From positions 1 through 64,000 of the forward strand of contig JAEWLS010000027.1 of the NCBI GenBank assembly GCA_023457435.1: DNA of 64,000 nt, in the 5' to 3' direction. The position numbers and the translations under genes were made by a program. The notes under the pieces are model-generated. The model worked only from the letters and a program-made list of their open reading frames with translations. It made no database searches and was not told the origin of the DNA. The DNA is from Pseudomonadota bacterium (GTDB taxonomy: Bacteria; Pseudomonadota; Alphaproteobacteria; Rhizobiales; Rhizobiaceae). How positions within the stretch are numbered: the stretch's first letter is position 1; every line of letters starts with the position of its first letter. Shown here piece after piece: positions 50,732-58,779 of the stretch.

Positions 50732-51375
50732 AGAAGAAGATCGACGGCGCTGGCGTCGAGGTCCAAGTCAAGCAGCGCCGCAGTCGTCCGGCGACGGCGG
50801 TGCGCCGACCGGAGCTGATCCAGTTCGCAGCCGCCGCCTTCTCGAAATCCGGCTATGCGGCTGCGTCGCTGCGGGACATCGGCCAGATGGCCGGCATCAA
50901 GGCGCCGTCGTTCTATCACCACTTCTCCAGCAAGGAGGAGTTGCTCTCGGTCATCGTTTCCGAGACGCTCGACCGGATCTTCGAGACGCTGCTGGCCGAG
51001 ATCTCGAGCATCGACGATCCGGAGCAGAAGCTGCGGCGCGTCATCAGCGTCCACATCCAGTTCATCATCGACAACCGCCTGCAGACGAAGGTCGTGTTCG
51101 AAGAGTCGGCATTCCTCAACGAAGGGGACAAGGCCGCACTGAAAACCAAGCAGCGGGCCATTCTGGACATCTACCGGACATTGCTGCGGACACTTGCCGA
51201 ACACGGGCGTTTTCGCGCCGCCAACCACACGATCAGCGCACTCAACATCCTGGCGATCATCCACGGCGTCTACCGGTGGTATGAGCCGGACGCTCGGCTC
51301 ACAGACGCGGAACTCATCGACGAAACGGCCTCGATGATCCTCGAAGGGCTGCGCGCGCCGGCGGCGCGCGCCTGA
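50728..51375 (+). CDS. TetR-family transcriptional regulator
   Basis: A 215-residue repressor with an N-terminal helix-turn-helix (QFAAAAFSKSGYAAASLRDIGQMAGIKAPSFYHHFSSKEE split over residues 35-75) and a ligand domain of the TetR_C/AcrR-like type. Its ATG overlaps the permease stop, so it is made from the importer operon. It is the best candidate for the CTAA-N6-TTAG sites at 33267, 33927, 52915, 57032 and 57087. In similar clusters, such regulators sense acyl-CoA intermediates. Confidence 0.9.
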   Translation: MKKKIDGAGVEVQVKQRRSRPATAVRRPELIQFAAAAFSKSGYAAASLRDIGQMAGIKAPSFYHHFSSKEELLSVIVSETLDRIFETLLAEISSIDDPEQKLRRVISVHIQFIIDNRLQTKVVFEESAFLNEGDKAALKTKQRAILDIYRTLLRTLAEHGRFRAANHTISALNILAIIHGVYRWYEPDARLTDAELIDETASMILEGLRAPAARA

Positions 51376-51381
51376 CCTTTC

Positions 51382-52893
51382 TCAATTCCAGTAAGCCTGA
51401 CGCAACACCTGCTTGGTGACCTTGCCCGAAACATTGCGCGGCAGGCGATCATGGAAGTCCACCTTGCGGGGTCGCTTGTAGCGCGCGAGGTTCTGCAGAC
51501 AGAAGGCATCGATATCCTCGGGAGTGAGGGTCGACCCCGGCTTGGCGACGACCGCCGCGCAGACCGTTTCGCCATATTTCGCATCCGGAATCCCGAACAC
51601 GGCGGCTTCGGCGACCAGCGGATGACGATGCAGTACAGCCTCGACCTCCGCCGGATACACGTTCTCGCCGCCGCTGATGATCATATCCTTCTTGCGGTCC
51701 ACGACAGTGATGAAGCCGCCGGTCTCGATGCGCGCAAGATCGCCAGACTGGATCCAGCCGTCGCGCATCGCGGCCTCGGTCGCCGCGTCGTTGCGCCAAT
51801 ATCCCATCATGCCGCAATCGGCGGCGCGCAGATGGACCTCCCCGACCTCGCCAACGCCGACCTCGCGGCCCTCGTCGTCCACCACCCGCATCTCGACATT
51901 GTAAAACTCGCGTCCCGTCACGCCCGGACGGTCGCGATGGTCCTGCGGTCCCTGCACAGTGATGTTCCCGCACTCCGTCGATCCGTAGACCTGGTAGAAG
52001 TCGGCCGCAAAGGCTGCCTCCGCGCGCTCGCGGAGATCGGTCCGTATCGCCATGCCCCCGTAGAAGATGCGCTTCAGCGAGGACGTGTCGTGGGCTGCGA
52101 ATTCCGGATGATCGAGGAGGATGGCGAGGTTGGTGGGCACCCAAAGACCCACTGTGATGTTGTGCCTGGCTATCTGGCGCAACACCACCGGTGCATCGAA
52201 ATTGCCGCGGTGGATCACCGTCGTGCCGCCTGCATAGAGCGTGGTGTTGAGCGCGCCGTTGAGGCCGGCATTGTGAAACAGCGGCAGCGCCAGGTGCACA
52301 ACGTCGGTCGGCCGAAAGTCGCCTTCAACCATAAGGCCATCGAACAGCGTGAAATAGTTGGTGTGCGAGTAGAGCACGCCCTTGGGGAACCCAGTCGTCC
52401 CGCTGGTGTACATCATGATGGCCGCGGATTGCGGGTCCACGGCGCGCGCAGGGGCGTCGAGCGAAGCATCAACGGCAATATTCTCAAAGCCGCCATCACC
52501 CTGGTCCAGCCTGATCATGCGCGATGACACGCCGGCGATCCCGAGCGCACTGCTCAAAGGTTCGACGTAGGCCGCCTCGACGAGTACGAGCGCTGGCTCG
52601 GCGTTGCCGAGAATGTAGGCGAGCTCCGGCGGAGACAGGCGAAAATTGAGCGGCAACAGGATGGCGCCAGCTTTGGCGACTGCCTGAGTGACAAGCGCGT
52701 ATTCGACCGAGTTTTCCGCAAGGATCGCGACCCGGTCGCCCGTCTCGATACCGTTGGCGACCAGCGCATTCGCCAGCGCATTGGAGCGTCGGTCGAAGTC
52801 GCGGTACGTGACCTGCGAGTCGCCGAAGATCAGGGCGGCCTTGTCGGGGCGACGCCTAGCCTGCAGGCGCGTCAGATCGCCCAGAACCCGCAT
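51382..52893 (-). CDS. AMP-forming acyl-CoA ligase 2
   Basis: A 503-residue ANL-superfamily ligase with MMYTSGTTGFPKGVLYSHTN, YQVYGSTECG, GWIQSGDLARIETGGFITVVDRKKDM and the C-terminal LPRNVSGKVTKQVLR with the catalytic Lys. Overall pattern fits medium/long-chain or aromatic acyl-CoA ligases. It converges with the TetR gene (6-bp gap) and diverges from the CoA-transferase gene, sharing a promoter region with an operator at 52915-52930. Confidence 0.94.
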   Translation of the reverse strand: MRVLGDLTRLQARRRPDKAALIFGDSQVTYRDFDRRSNALANALVANGIETGDRVAILAENSVEYALVTQAVAKAGAILLPLNFRLSPPELAYILGNAEPALVLVEAAYVEPLSSALGIAGVSSRMIRLDQGDGGFENIAVDASLDAPARAVDPQSAAIMMYTSGTTGFPKGVLYSHTNYFTLFDGLMVEGDFRPTDVVHLALPLFHNAGLNGALNTTLYAGGTTVIHRGNFDAPVVLRQIARHNITVGLWVPTNLAILLDHPEFAAHDTSSLKRIFYGGMAIRTDLRERAEAAFAADFYQVYGSTECGNITVQGPQDHRDRPGVTGREFYNVEMRVVDDEGREVGVGEVGEVHLRAADCGMMGYWRNDAATEAAMRDGWIQSGDLARIETGGFITVVDRKKDMIISGGENVYPAEVEAVLHRHPLVAEAAVFGIPDAKYGETVCAAVVAKPGSTLTPEDIDAFCLQNLARYKRPRKVDFHDRLPRNVSGKVTKQVLRQAYWN

Positions 52894-52914
52894 CGCATCT
52901 TCCTCCGATTCTTG

Positions 52915-52930
52915 CCTAATCGCTGTTAGT
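52915..52930. promoter_or_regulatory. CTAA-N6-TTAG operator candidate between divergent genes
   Basis: CCTAATCGCTGTTAGT, with CTAA-TCGCTG-TTAG at 52916-52929, sits in the 89-bp divergent gap between acyl-CoA ligase 2 and the CoA-transferase, 22 bp from the ligase start. Confidence 0.58.
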
Positions 52931-52982
52931 CTATATTGACACGCGAGCGCCGATCAAGCGAGTTGGTGCCGGGAGGAAGCAC

Positions 52983-54107
52983 ATGTCACAGTATCTTCAG
53001 GGTCCACTTACGGGCGTTCGTGTGGTGGAATTCGCGGGCGTGGGCCCCGTACCCTATGCGTGCATGCTGCTTGCCGACATGGGCGCCGAAATCGTCACCA
53101 TTCTTCCGCCAAGCGGCAAGGGTGCGGCCGGACCGCTTCCGTTCGCGTCCGATCCTATGATGCGCGGGCGTTCGCCGATCGAGCTCGACGTCAAGTCCGA
53201 TGCAGACCGCGAGCAGGCGCTGAACATCGTCGCTGCCGCAGATCTGCTGGCGGAAGGCTTTCGCCCTGGCGTCATGGAACGCCTCGGCCTTGGGCCGGAC
53301 GTCTGCCTCGCGCTCAATCCGAAGCTCGTATACGGGCGCATGACCGGCTGGGGCCAGGACGGACCAATGGCGCAAGGCGCGGGTCACGATCCCAATTACC
53401 TGTCGCTCACAGGAGCGCTGTTCTCGATCGGAGCGGCCGACGGGCCGCCCGTGCCGCCGCTGAACCTCGTGGGCGACTTCGGTGGGGGCGGGGCCTTTCT
53501 CGTCATCGGTCTGCTTGCGGCACTGGTCGAGGCGCGCCGATCCGGGCAAGGACAGGTGGTCGATGCCGCCATGCTCGACGGCGCCGCATCGCTGATGACG
53601 GCCGCCTATTCGATGCGCAATGCAGGCATGTGGACCGACAGGCGCGGCTCCAACCTCATCGACGGCGGCGCGCCTTTCGGCGCCACCTATGAGACCTCGG
53701 ACGGCGGCCACATGACGGTCTGCGCGCTCGAACCCAAATTCTACTCGGCATTCGTCGATGGTTTGGGGCTAGACGAGGCTGCGCTGCCGAAGCGCATGGA
53801 CAAGCGCAACTGGCCGGCGCTGCGAGCGCTCTATGCGGAGCGGTTCGCGGCGAAAACCCGCGCGGAGTGGACGGCCATCTTCGCCAGGCGCGAGGCCTGC
53901 GTCACGCCGGTGCTCGACATGGGCGAGGCGCCATCCCATCCGCACAACATGGCGCGCGCCGTCTTCGTCGAACATGAAGGCAACACCATTCCCGCCGCCG
54001 CACCGCGCTTTTCCGGCACGCCGTCGTCGGTCCGTCCGCAGACCGGCCCATCCGTGAACGAGCGGTTGAACAGCTGGGGCGTTACGCCGAAGGAGCACGT
54101 TCGATGA
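52983..54107 (+). CDS. Family III CoA-transferase (CaiB/BaiF)
   Basis: A 374-residue CoA-transferase of the CaiB/BaiF family, which includes CoA-transferases and alpha-methylacyl-CoA racemase. The N-terminus GVRVVEFAGVGPVPYACMLLADMGAE and the motif GYGRMTGWGQ-like VYGRMTGWGQDGPMAQGAGH are typical, with a catalytic-type acidic residue in NYLSLTGALF neighbourhood and LVGDFGGGGAFLVIGL. The racemase-like hydrophobic sequence leaves both activities open. GGGAGGAAG precedes the ATG. ATGA overlap with ligase 3. Confidence 0.92.
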   Translation: MSQYLQGPLTGVRVVEFAGVGPVPYACMLLADMGAEIVTILPPSGKGAAGPLPFASDPMMRGRSPIELDVKSDADREQALNIVAAADLLAEGFRPGVMERLGLGPDVCLALNPKLVYGRMTGWGQDGPMAQGAGHDPNYLSLTGALFSIGAADGPPVPPLNLVGDFGGGGAFLVIGLLAALVEARRSGQGQVVDAAMLDGAASLMTAAYSMRNAGMWTDRRGSNLIDGGAPFGATYETSDGGHMTVCALEPKFYSAFVDGLGLDEAALPKRMDKRNWPALRALYAERFAAKTRAEWTAIFARREACVTPVLDMGEAPSHPHNMARAVFVEHEGNTIPAAAPRFSGTPSSVRPQTGPSVNERLNSWGVTPKEHVR

Positions 54108-55663
54108 GCGAGGTCGAGTTCGATACGCATCACGGCGTCCTGCAGAAGCGCGCGGCTTCCCATGGCGAACGTCCGTTCGTCATCATGGACGGCGAAATCG
54201 TGACCTTTGCCGGTCTGGAGAGGCAGGCTCGGGCGGTGGCGTTCAACCTGCAGCGCCTCGGAATCCGCAAGGGCGACGTCGTCGCGCTGATGATGGGCAA
54301 TCGCCCATCGTTCCTGGCCATCTGGTTCGGCATTGCCATGGCGGGAGGCGTCTTCGCGCCGATCAATCCTGCACACCGTGGCCATGTTCTGCGGCACATG
54401 CTGGCGATATCGCGCACCCGTATCGTGATCTTCGAGGAGCAGTTCGCCGAGCAGCTGCTCGCCGAGGCCGGGGAACTGCCCGAACTCATCCGTCTCGTCG
54501 GCAAGCCCGGCGGCCGTGCGGTGCCCGTCGCGCTGTCTGCGATCGAAGACCTGTTCGAGCCGGGCGAGCCGGATCCCGTCGAAGTGCTTCCTTCGGACCC
54601 CGGCATCATCATGTTCACGTCCGGCACCACCGGGCCGTCGAAAGGCGCGGTGAAGCCGCATAATGAAGCCGTATGGACGGGGCGCATGACCTGCGACGTC
54701 ATGGAATACACGGCTGACGACGTGCTCTACATGCCGCTGCCGTTGTTTCACGGCAACGCGCTGGTGATGGGTGCCTTCGCGGCACTGACCGCAGGCGCCC
54801 GCGTCGTTCTGGCCGAGCGGTTCTCGGCCCAGCGCTACTGGGACGACATCTCCCGCCACGGCTGCACCGCAACGAACTATTCCGGCGGCATTATCGCGAT
54901 TCTCGCGAAGGCCGAGCCGCGCGACGACGATGCCCAGACGCCATTACGCAAGATGTTCGGCGCCGGCGCTCCGCCGCACATGCTCGAGGCGTTCGAGACG
55001 CGCTTTGGCGTGACGCTAACCGAAGGGTACGGCATGTCCGACATGGGTGTGCCGTTCCTCAACCGCCCCGGCGCACGCAAGCCGGGCACATGCGGGCGGC
55101 TGCAGCCAAACTTCCAGGTCAAACTCGTAGACGACAGCGGGCGGCAGGTTCCCGACGGCACGCCGGGCGAGCTCCTCGTGCGGCCTGACATCCCGCACTA
55201 TGTCATGCTCGGTTACATCGGCATGCCGGAGAAGACGGTGGAGACCTGGCGCGACCTCTGGTTCCATACCGGGGACATCCTGCAGCGCGATCCGGACGGC
55301 TACTACCGCTTCATCGACCGCAAGAAGGATGCGATCCGGCGCCGCGGCGAGAACATCTCGTCGTTCGAGGTCGAAGCCAGCGTCAACCGCCATCCGGCGG
55401 TGCTGGAAAGCGCGGCGTTCGGCGTCGCCTCCGAACTCGGCGAACAGGACGTCATGGTCGCCGTGGTCGCCAAGTCCGGTAAGATGCTCGATCCCGCAGA
55501 CCTGCACCGGTTCCTGAAGACCCAGATGGCCTCGTTCATGGTGCCCCGCTACATCCGGGTGATGCGGGCCTTGCCGAAGACGGCGACGGAGCGCGTGGAG
55601 AAGTTCAAGCTTCGCGATGCGGGAAGGACCGCTGATACGACGGACATGGGCGACGGGCGCTAG
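54104..55663 (+). CDS. AMP-forming acyl-CoA ligase 3 (CaiC-like)
   Basis: A 519-residue ANL ligase with IMFTSGTTGPSKGAVKPHNE, EGYGMSDMGVPFLNRPG, LWFHTGDILQRDPDGYYRFIDRKKD and a C-terminal PKTATERVEKFKLR. The pattern is nearest to crotonobetaine/carnitine-CoA ligases. With the CoA-transferase it recalls the cai-type pair, but a carnitine substrate is not shown. It overlaps the end of the convergent MmgE/PrpD gene by 4 bp. Confidence 0.93.
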   Translation: MSEVEFDTHHGVLQKRAASHGERPFVIMDGEIVTFAGLERQARAVAFNLQRLGIRKGDVVALMMGNRPSFLAIWFGIAMAGGVFAPINPAHRGHVLRHMLAISRTRIVIFEEQFAEQLLAEAGELPELIRLVGKPGGRAVPVALSAIEDLFEPGEPDPVEVLPSDPGIIMFTSGTTGPSKGAVKPHNEAVWTGRMTCDVMEYTADDVLYMPLPLFHGNALVMGAFAALTAGARVVLAERFSAQRYWDDISRHGCTATNYSGGIIAILAKAEPRDDDAQTPLRKMFGAGAPPHMLEAFETRFGVTLTEGYGMSDMGVPFLNRPGARKPGTCGRLQPNFQVKLVDDSGRQVPDGTPGELLVRPDIPHYVMLGYIGMPEKTVETWRDLWFHTGDILQRDPDGYYRFIDRKKDAIRRRGENISSFEVEASVNRHPAVLESAAFGVASELGEQDVMVAVVAKSGKMLDPADLHRFLKTQMASFMVPRYIRVMRALPKTATERVEKFKLRDAGRTADTTDMGDGR

Positions 55664-57015
55664 GCCAACGTGTCGAACAGCGAGCCGGCAGAACGGTTCG
55701 GAAAGTCGACCAGCGCCTCGAACAGACGCCCGGCGCGATCCGGACCGAGGCCCGGTTTCGTATGCGCGACGCAAGCGTCGAATTTCTCGCGCTGCGCGGC
55801 CGGGCTTATGTCGCCCGTGACCTGAGCCGGCGGGCGTTTCTGGTCGTAGCGGCGTGTATTGCCATCGCGCATGGTAACATCGAAGCGCGTCAGACCTTCG
55901 AGCTTCGGATCCCCGCCGAACGAGCCCGCATCCTTGAAGCGTGACGCCACGGCTGGCGGCGTCAGATCGACGAACGAGGACAGCAAAACGTCCCCCCGCT
56001 CCAACATGACCCCTGCCGTGAAGGGGATGCTGAACTTGGCGTCGATCACCGTTGCCGGCGCCCGCTTCTGCGCCAGCGGGCGCATCAGCATCTCGTCCGG
56101 CGATGAAACCGTCACCTCAATCTTCTTTACCTCCCGCGCGTGCACGCCTTCCTCGCGCATCCGCCGCGCGATCTCCATGGCTGCGTGCGTCCCCCGGCAG
56201 GTCGGCCACTGCTTCAAGGTCAGGCCGGTGTTGAGCCAGATTTCGCCGATGCCTTCGAATATGGCGGCCTCGTCCGGCGCCTCGCCGGTGAGATGCCGGA
56301 AGATGCCGGCCTCGCCTTCCAAAGGCAGCATGAAACCGCGGACGCCCGCCTGCGCGAGCAGAACGGCGTCCACGACCGCTTGCGCGGCAAGGCCATCGCG
56401 AACCGCGCGCAAGGTCGAGGCCGGGCTCCGCTTGAGTTCGGCCGAGAGCGAGAATCCGGTCATCGCGAGCGTCAGCGCGTCGGCCGTCTTCTCCGCTGTC
56501 AGCTTCAGCAGCCGCGCCGCGCCAAGCGTCGCACCGAGCGCACCAATGATCGGCGGATGGTACCAGCCTCGAAGTGCCGGGTCGGTTCGCAAGCCAAGGC
56601 TCAATCGGCATGTGAACTCGGCACCGACGGCAATCGCTTCGAGGACTTCAGCGCCGGTCTTCGCGTGGCGCTCGCCGAGCGCCAGCAGCACCGGAATGGC
56701 GATCGCGTTCGGATGGCCCCCTGCGGCGTCGAACGTGTCCTCGAAATCGAGCGCGTGCGCCAGGGCGCCGTTGACAAAGGCGGCCGACGCCGCCGGGAGC
56801 AGCGAGCCATTGCCGGAGAAGGACCGGCTCTCGCCCGTTCCACCAACAGCATATGCATGCCGCACCAAAGGCTCGACGGCGGGTTCGAGCCCGGTGGCGG
56901 CCAGCATGACCGAGACGCAGTCGATCAGGCTGGCCCGTGCAGCGTCGAGGGCCGCTCGATGTACGGTTAGCGAGAGGGTCGCCTCAGCAGCTCTCTGTGT
57001 CAAAGCCATCGCCAT
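55660..57015 (-). CDS. MmgE/PrpD family protein
   Basis: A 451-residue protein of the MmgE/PrpD family (2-methylcitrate dehydratase, cis-aconitate decarboxylase and relatives). Seen motifs are VNGALAHALDFEDTFDAAGGHPN, GYHPP-type RGWYHPPIIGALGATLGAARL, and LKQWPTCRGTHAAMEIARRM. It would dehydrate, isomerise or decarboxylate a polycarboxylate-like intermediate. The ATG at 57015 has AGGAG upstream; the frame is open to 57060. Confidence 0.92.
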   Translation of the reverse strand: MAMALTQRAAEATLSLTVHRAALDAARASLIDCVSVMLAATGLEPAVEPLVRHAYAVGGTGESRSFSGNGSLLPAASAAFVNGALAHALDFEDTFDAAGGHPNAIAIPVLLALGERHAKTGAEVLEAIAVGAEFTCRLSLGLRTDPALRGWYHPPIIGALGATLGAARLLKLTAEKTADALTLAMTGFSLSAELKRSPASTLRAVRDGLAAQAVVDAVLLAQAGVRGFMLPLEGEAGIFRHLTGEAPDEAAIFEGIGEIWLNTGLTLKQWPTCRGTHAAMEIARRMREEGVHAREVKKIEVTVSSPDEMLMRPLAQKRAPATVIDAKFSIPFTAGVMLERGDVLLSSFVDLTPPAVASRFKDAGSFGGDPKLEGLTRFDVTMRDGNTRRYDQKRPPAQVTGDISPAAQREKFDACVAHTKPGLGPDRAGRLFEALVDFPNRSAGSLFDTLA

Positions 57016-57031
57016 GCACTCTCCTGTTGCG

Positions 57032-57045
57032 CTAACGCGCATTAA
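57032..57045. promoter_or_regulatory. CTAA-N6-TTAA operator candidate before the MmgE/PrpD gene
   Basis: CTAACGCGCATTAA differs from the CTAA-N6-TTAG family at the last base. It lies 17 bp upstream of the MmgE/PrpD start in the divergent gap with the SDR gene. Confidence 0.45.
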
Positions 57046-57086
57046 AACACGCCGGGCCAAGCAGGTTAAGGCAGTTGACGAGACAA

Positions 57087-57102
57087 CCTAATGTTCGTTA
57101 GG
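57087..57102. promoter_or_regulatory. CCTAA-N6-TTAGG operator candidate before the SDR gene
   Basis: CCTAATGTTCGTTAGG lies 25-40 bp before the preferred SDR start, close after a TTGACG (57075-57080). Binding here would block transcription of the SDR-amidohydrolase-MFS genes. Confidence 0.6.
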
Positions 57103-57126
57103 CTTTTCAAAGCAGAGGAGGAGTTC

Positions 57127-57867
57127 GTGGGACGCTTCGAGAACAAGGTCGCGCTCGTGACGGGCGGCGGCGGCTCGATCGGCAGCGCGATCTGCTCCGC
57201 ATTCGCCGCCCAGGGGGCGACGGTGATCGTTTGCGACATCGCGGCCGCGGCCTGCGAGCGCACGGTTTCTACTATCGAAAAGAATGGCGGGCGCGCCGAG
57301 GCCGCGGTTTGCGACATCACCGACACCGAGGCGGTCAATGCACTCGTCGCTGACCTCGTCGCGCGGCATACCAAGATCGACATCCTGGTGAACAACGCCG
57401 GCGGCATCGACGACGCGCGCATCCAGAACATGACGGATGAGCAGTGGGACAAGATCGTCGACCTAGTGCTGAAGGCGAGCTTCGTGCTCAGCCGCGCCTG
57501 CGTGGAAACGCTGAAGCGTTCCCGCGGCCGCATCGTCAACATCGGCTCCATGTCCTACAAGGGCAATCCCGGCCAGGCGAACTACTCCGCCGCCAAGGCG
57601 GGGCTCGTCGGCCTCACCAAGGCGCTTGGCCTTGAGCTCGCCAAGCATGGCGTCACGGTCAACCTCGTAGCGCCTGGTCTCGTCGCAGGCCCCTCACTCG
57701 ACGCCCTCGGTGAGGAAGTCGCCGCGCGTTTGGCAAAAGTGATTCCGATCGGCCGGCCCGCGACCGGCGCCGAGATCGCCCATGCAGTCATGTTCTTCGC
57801 AGACGAGACGTCGGCACCGATCACCCGGCAGGTCCTCCACGTCAGCGGCGGGCACGAGGGCTTCTAG
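57127..57867 (+). CDS. SDR-family oxidoreductase 2
   Basis: A 246-residue classical short-chain dehydrogenase: TGGGGSIGSAI cofactor motif, Asp in IVCDIAAA suggesting NAD, NNAGGIDDAR, Ser in VNIGSMSYKG and YSAAKAGL with Tyr and Lys. It would oxidise or reduce a hydroxy/keto intermediate. I chose the GTG at 57127 preceded by GAGGAGG; the ATG at 57091 lies inside the palindromic operator and gives an atypical N-terminus. The amidohydrolase gene follows after 30 bp. Confidence 0.9.
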   Translation: MGRFENKVALVTGGGGSIGSAICSAFAAQGATVIVCDIAAAACERTVSTIEKNGGRAEAAVCDITDTEAVNALVADLVARHTKIDILVNNAGGIDDARIQNMTDEQWDKIVDLVLKASFVLSRACVETLKRSRGRIVNIGSMSYKGNPGQANYSAAKAGLVGLTKALGLELAKHGVTVNLVAPGLVAGPSLDALGEEVAARLAKVIPIGRPATGAEIAHAVMFFADETSAPITRQVLHVSGGHEGF

Positions 57868-57897
57868 GTCCGCCCATAACGCCCGAAAGTTTTCGAC

Positions 57898-58779
57898 ATG
57901 AAGCTCGACGATCTGGTCGCCATCGACATTCATACGCACGCCGAGGAACCCTGCTGCGGCGAGCGCGAGGACGGCCTGCACCTCGTCCAGGCGGGTATGG
58001 CCCGCATCTTTCGAAATCCGGCCAGCGGCGGCGGGACTATCCTGCCGACCATGGAAGAGACCGCGGCGTACTATCGCGAACGCAAGGTAGGCTGCGTGAT
58101 CTTCCCGGTCGACGCCGAACGCGAGACCGGTTTCAAGCGCTACAGCAATGAGGAGGTGGCCGAGACCGCCGCTCGTCATAGCGACATCATGATCCCGTTC
58201 GCCTCCATCGACCCGGCGAAGGGCAAACTCGGCGCGCGTGAGGCAAGGCGACTGGTGCGCGAGTTCGGCGTGCGCGGGTTCAAGTTCCACCCAACGATGC
58301 AGGGCTTCTTCCCGAATGACCGCTCGGCTTATCCGCTCTACGAAGTGATCGAGGAGGAACGCTGCATCAGCCTGTTCCACACCGGGCAGACCGGGGTCGG
58401 GGCTGGTACGCATGGCGGCATGGGGATGCGGCTCAAATACTCGCATCCGATGTATCTGGACGACGTGGCGGTCGACTTTCCAGACATGCCGATCATCCTC
58501 GCCCACCCCTCGTTCCCTTGGCAGGAGGAGGCGTTGGCGGTCGCAACCCACAAGCCGAACGTCTACATCGACCTGTCGGGCTGGTCGCCGAAATATTTTC
58601 CGCCGATCCTCATCCAGTACACGAACACGATCCTGAAGAAGAAAATGCTTTTTGGCTCCGACTGGCCGGCGATCACCCCCGAGCGATGGCTTGCCGATTT
58701 CGAGACTTTGCCGATCCGAGACGAAGTCCGTCCGCTCGTGCTCAAGGATAACGCGGCGCGGCTTCTCAATCTCGCCTGA
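57898..58779 (+). CDS. Amidohydrolase family protein (ACMSD/resorcylate-decarboxylase-like)
   Basis: A 293-residue metal-dependent TIM-barrel protein. Metal ligands are seen in AIDIHTHAEEP (His-x-His), FKFHPTMQGF, SLFHTGQTG, IILAHPSFPWQEEAL and the final Asp in LFGSDWPAITP. The amidohydrolase-2 group includes decarboxylases and hydratases acting on aromatic or unsaturated acids. A decarboxylase or hydrolase step is possible here. The MFS start overlaps its stop. Confidence 0.9.
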   Translation: MKLDDLVAIDIHTHAEEPCCGEREDGLHLVQAGMARIFRNPASGGGTILPTMEETAAYYRERKVGCVIFPVDAERETGFKRYSNEEVAETAARHSDIMIPFASIDPAKGKLGAREARRLVREFGVRGFKFHPTMQGFFPNDRSAYPLYEVIEEERCISLFHTGQTGVGAGTHGGMGMRLKYSHPMYLDDVAVDFPDMPIILAHPSFPWQEEALAVATHKPNVYIDLSGWSPKYFPPILIQYTNTILKKKMLFGSDWPAITPERWLADFETLPIRDEVRPLVLKDNAARLLNLA

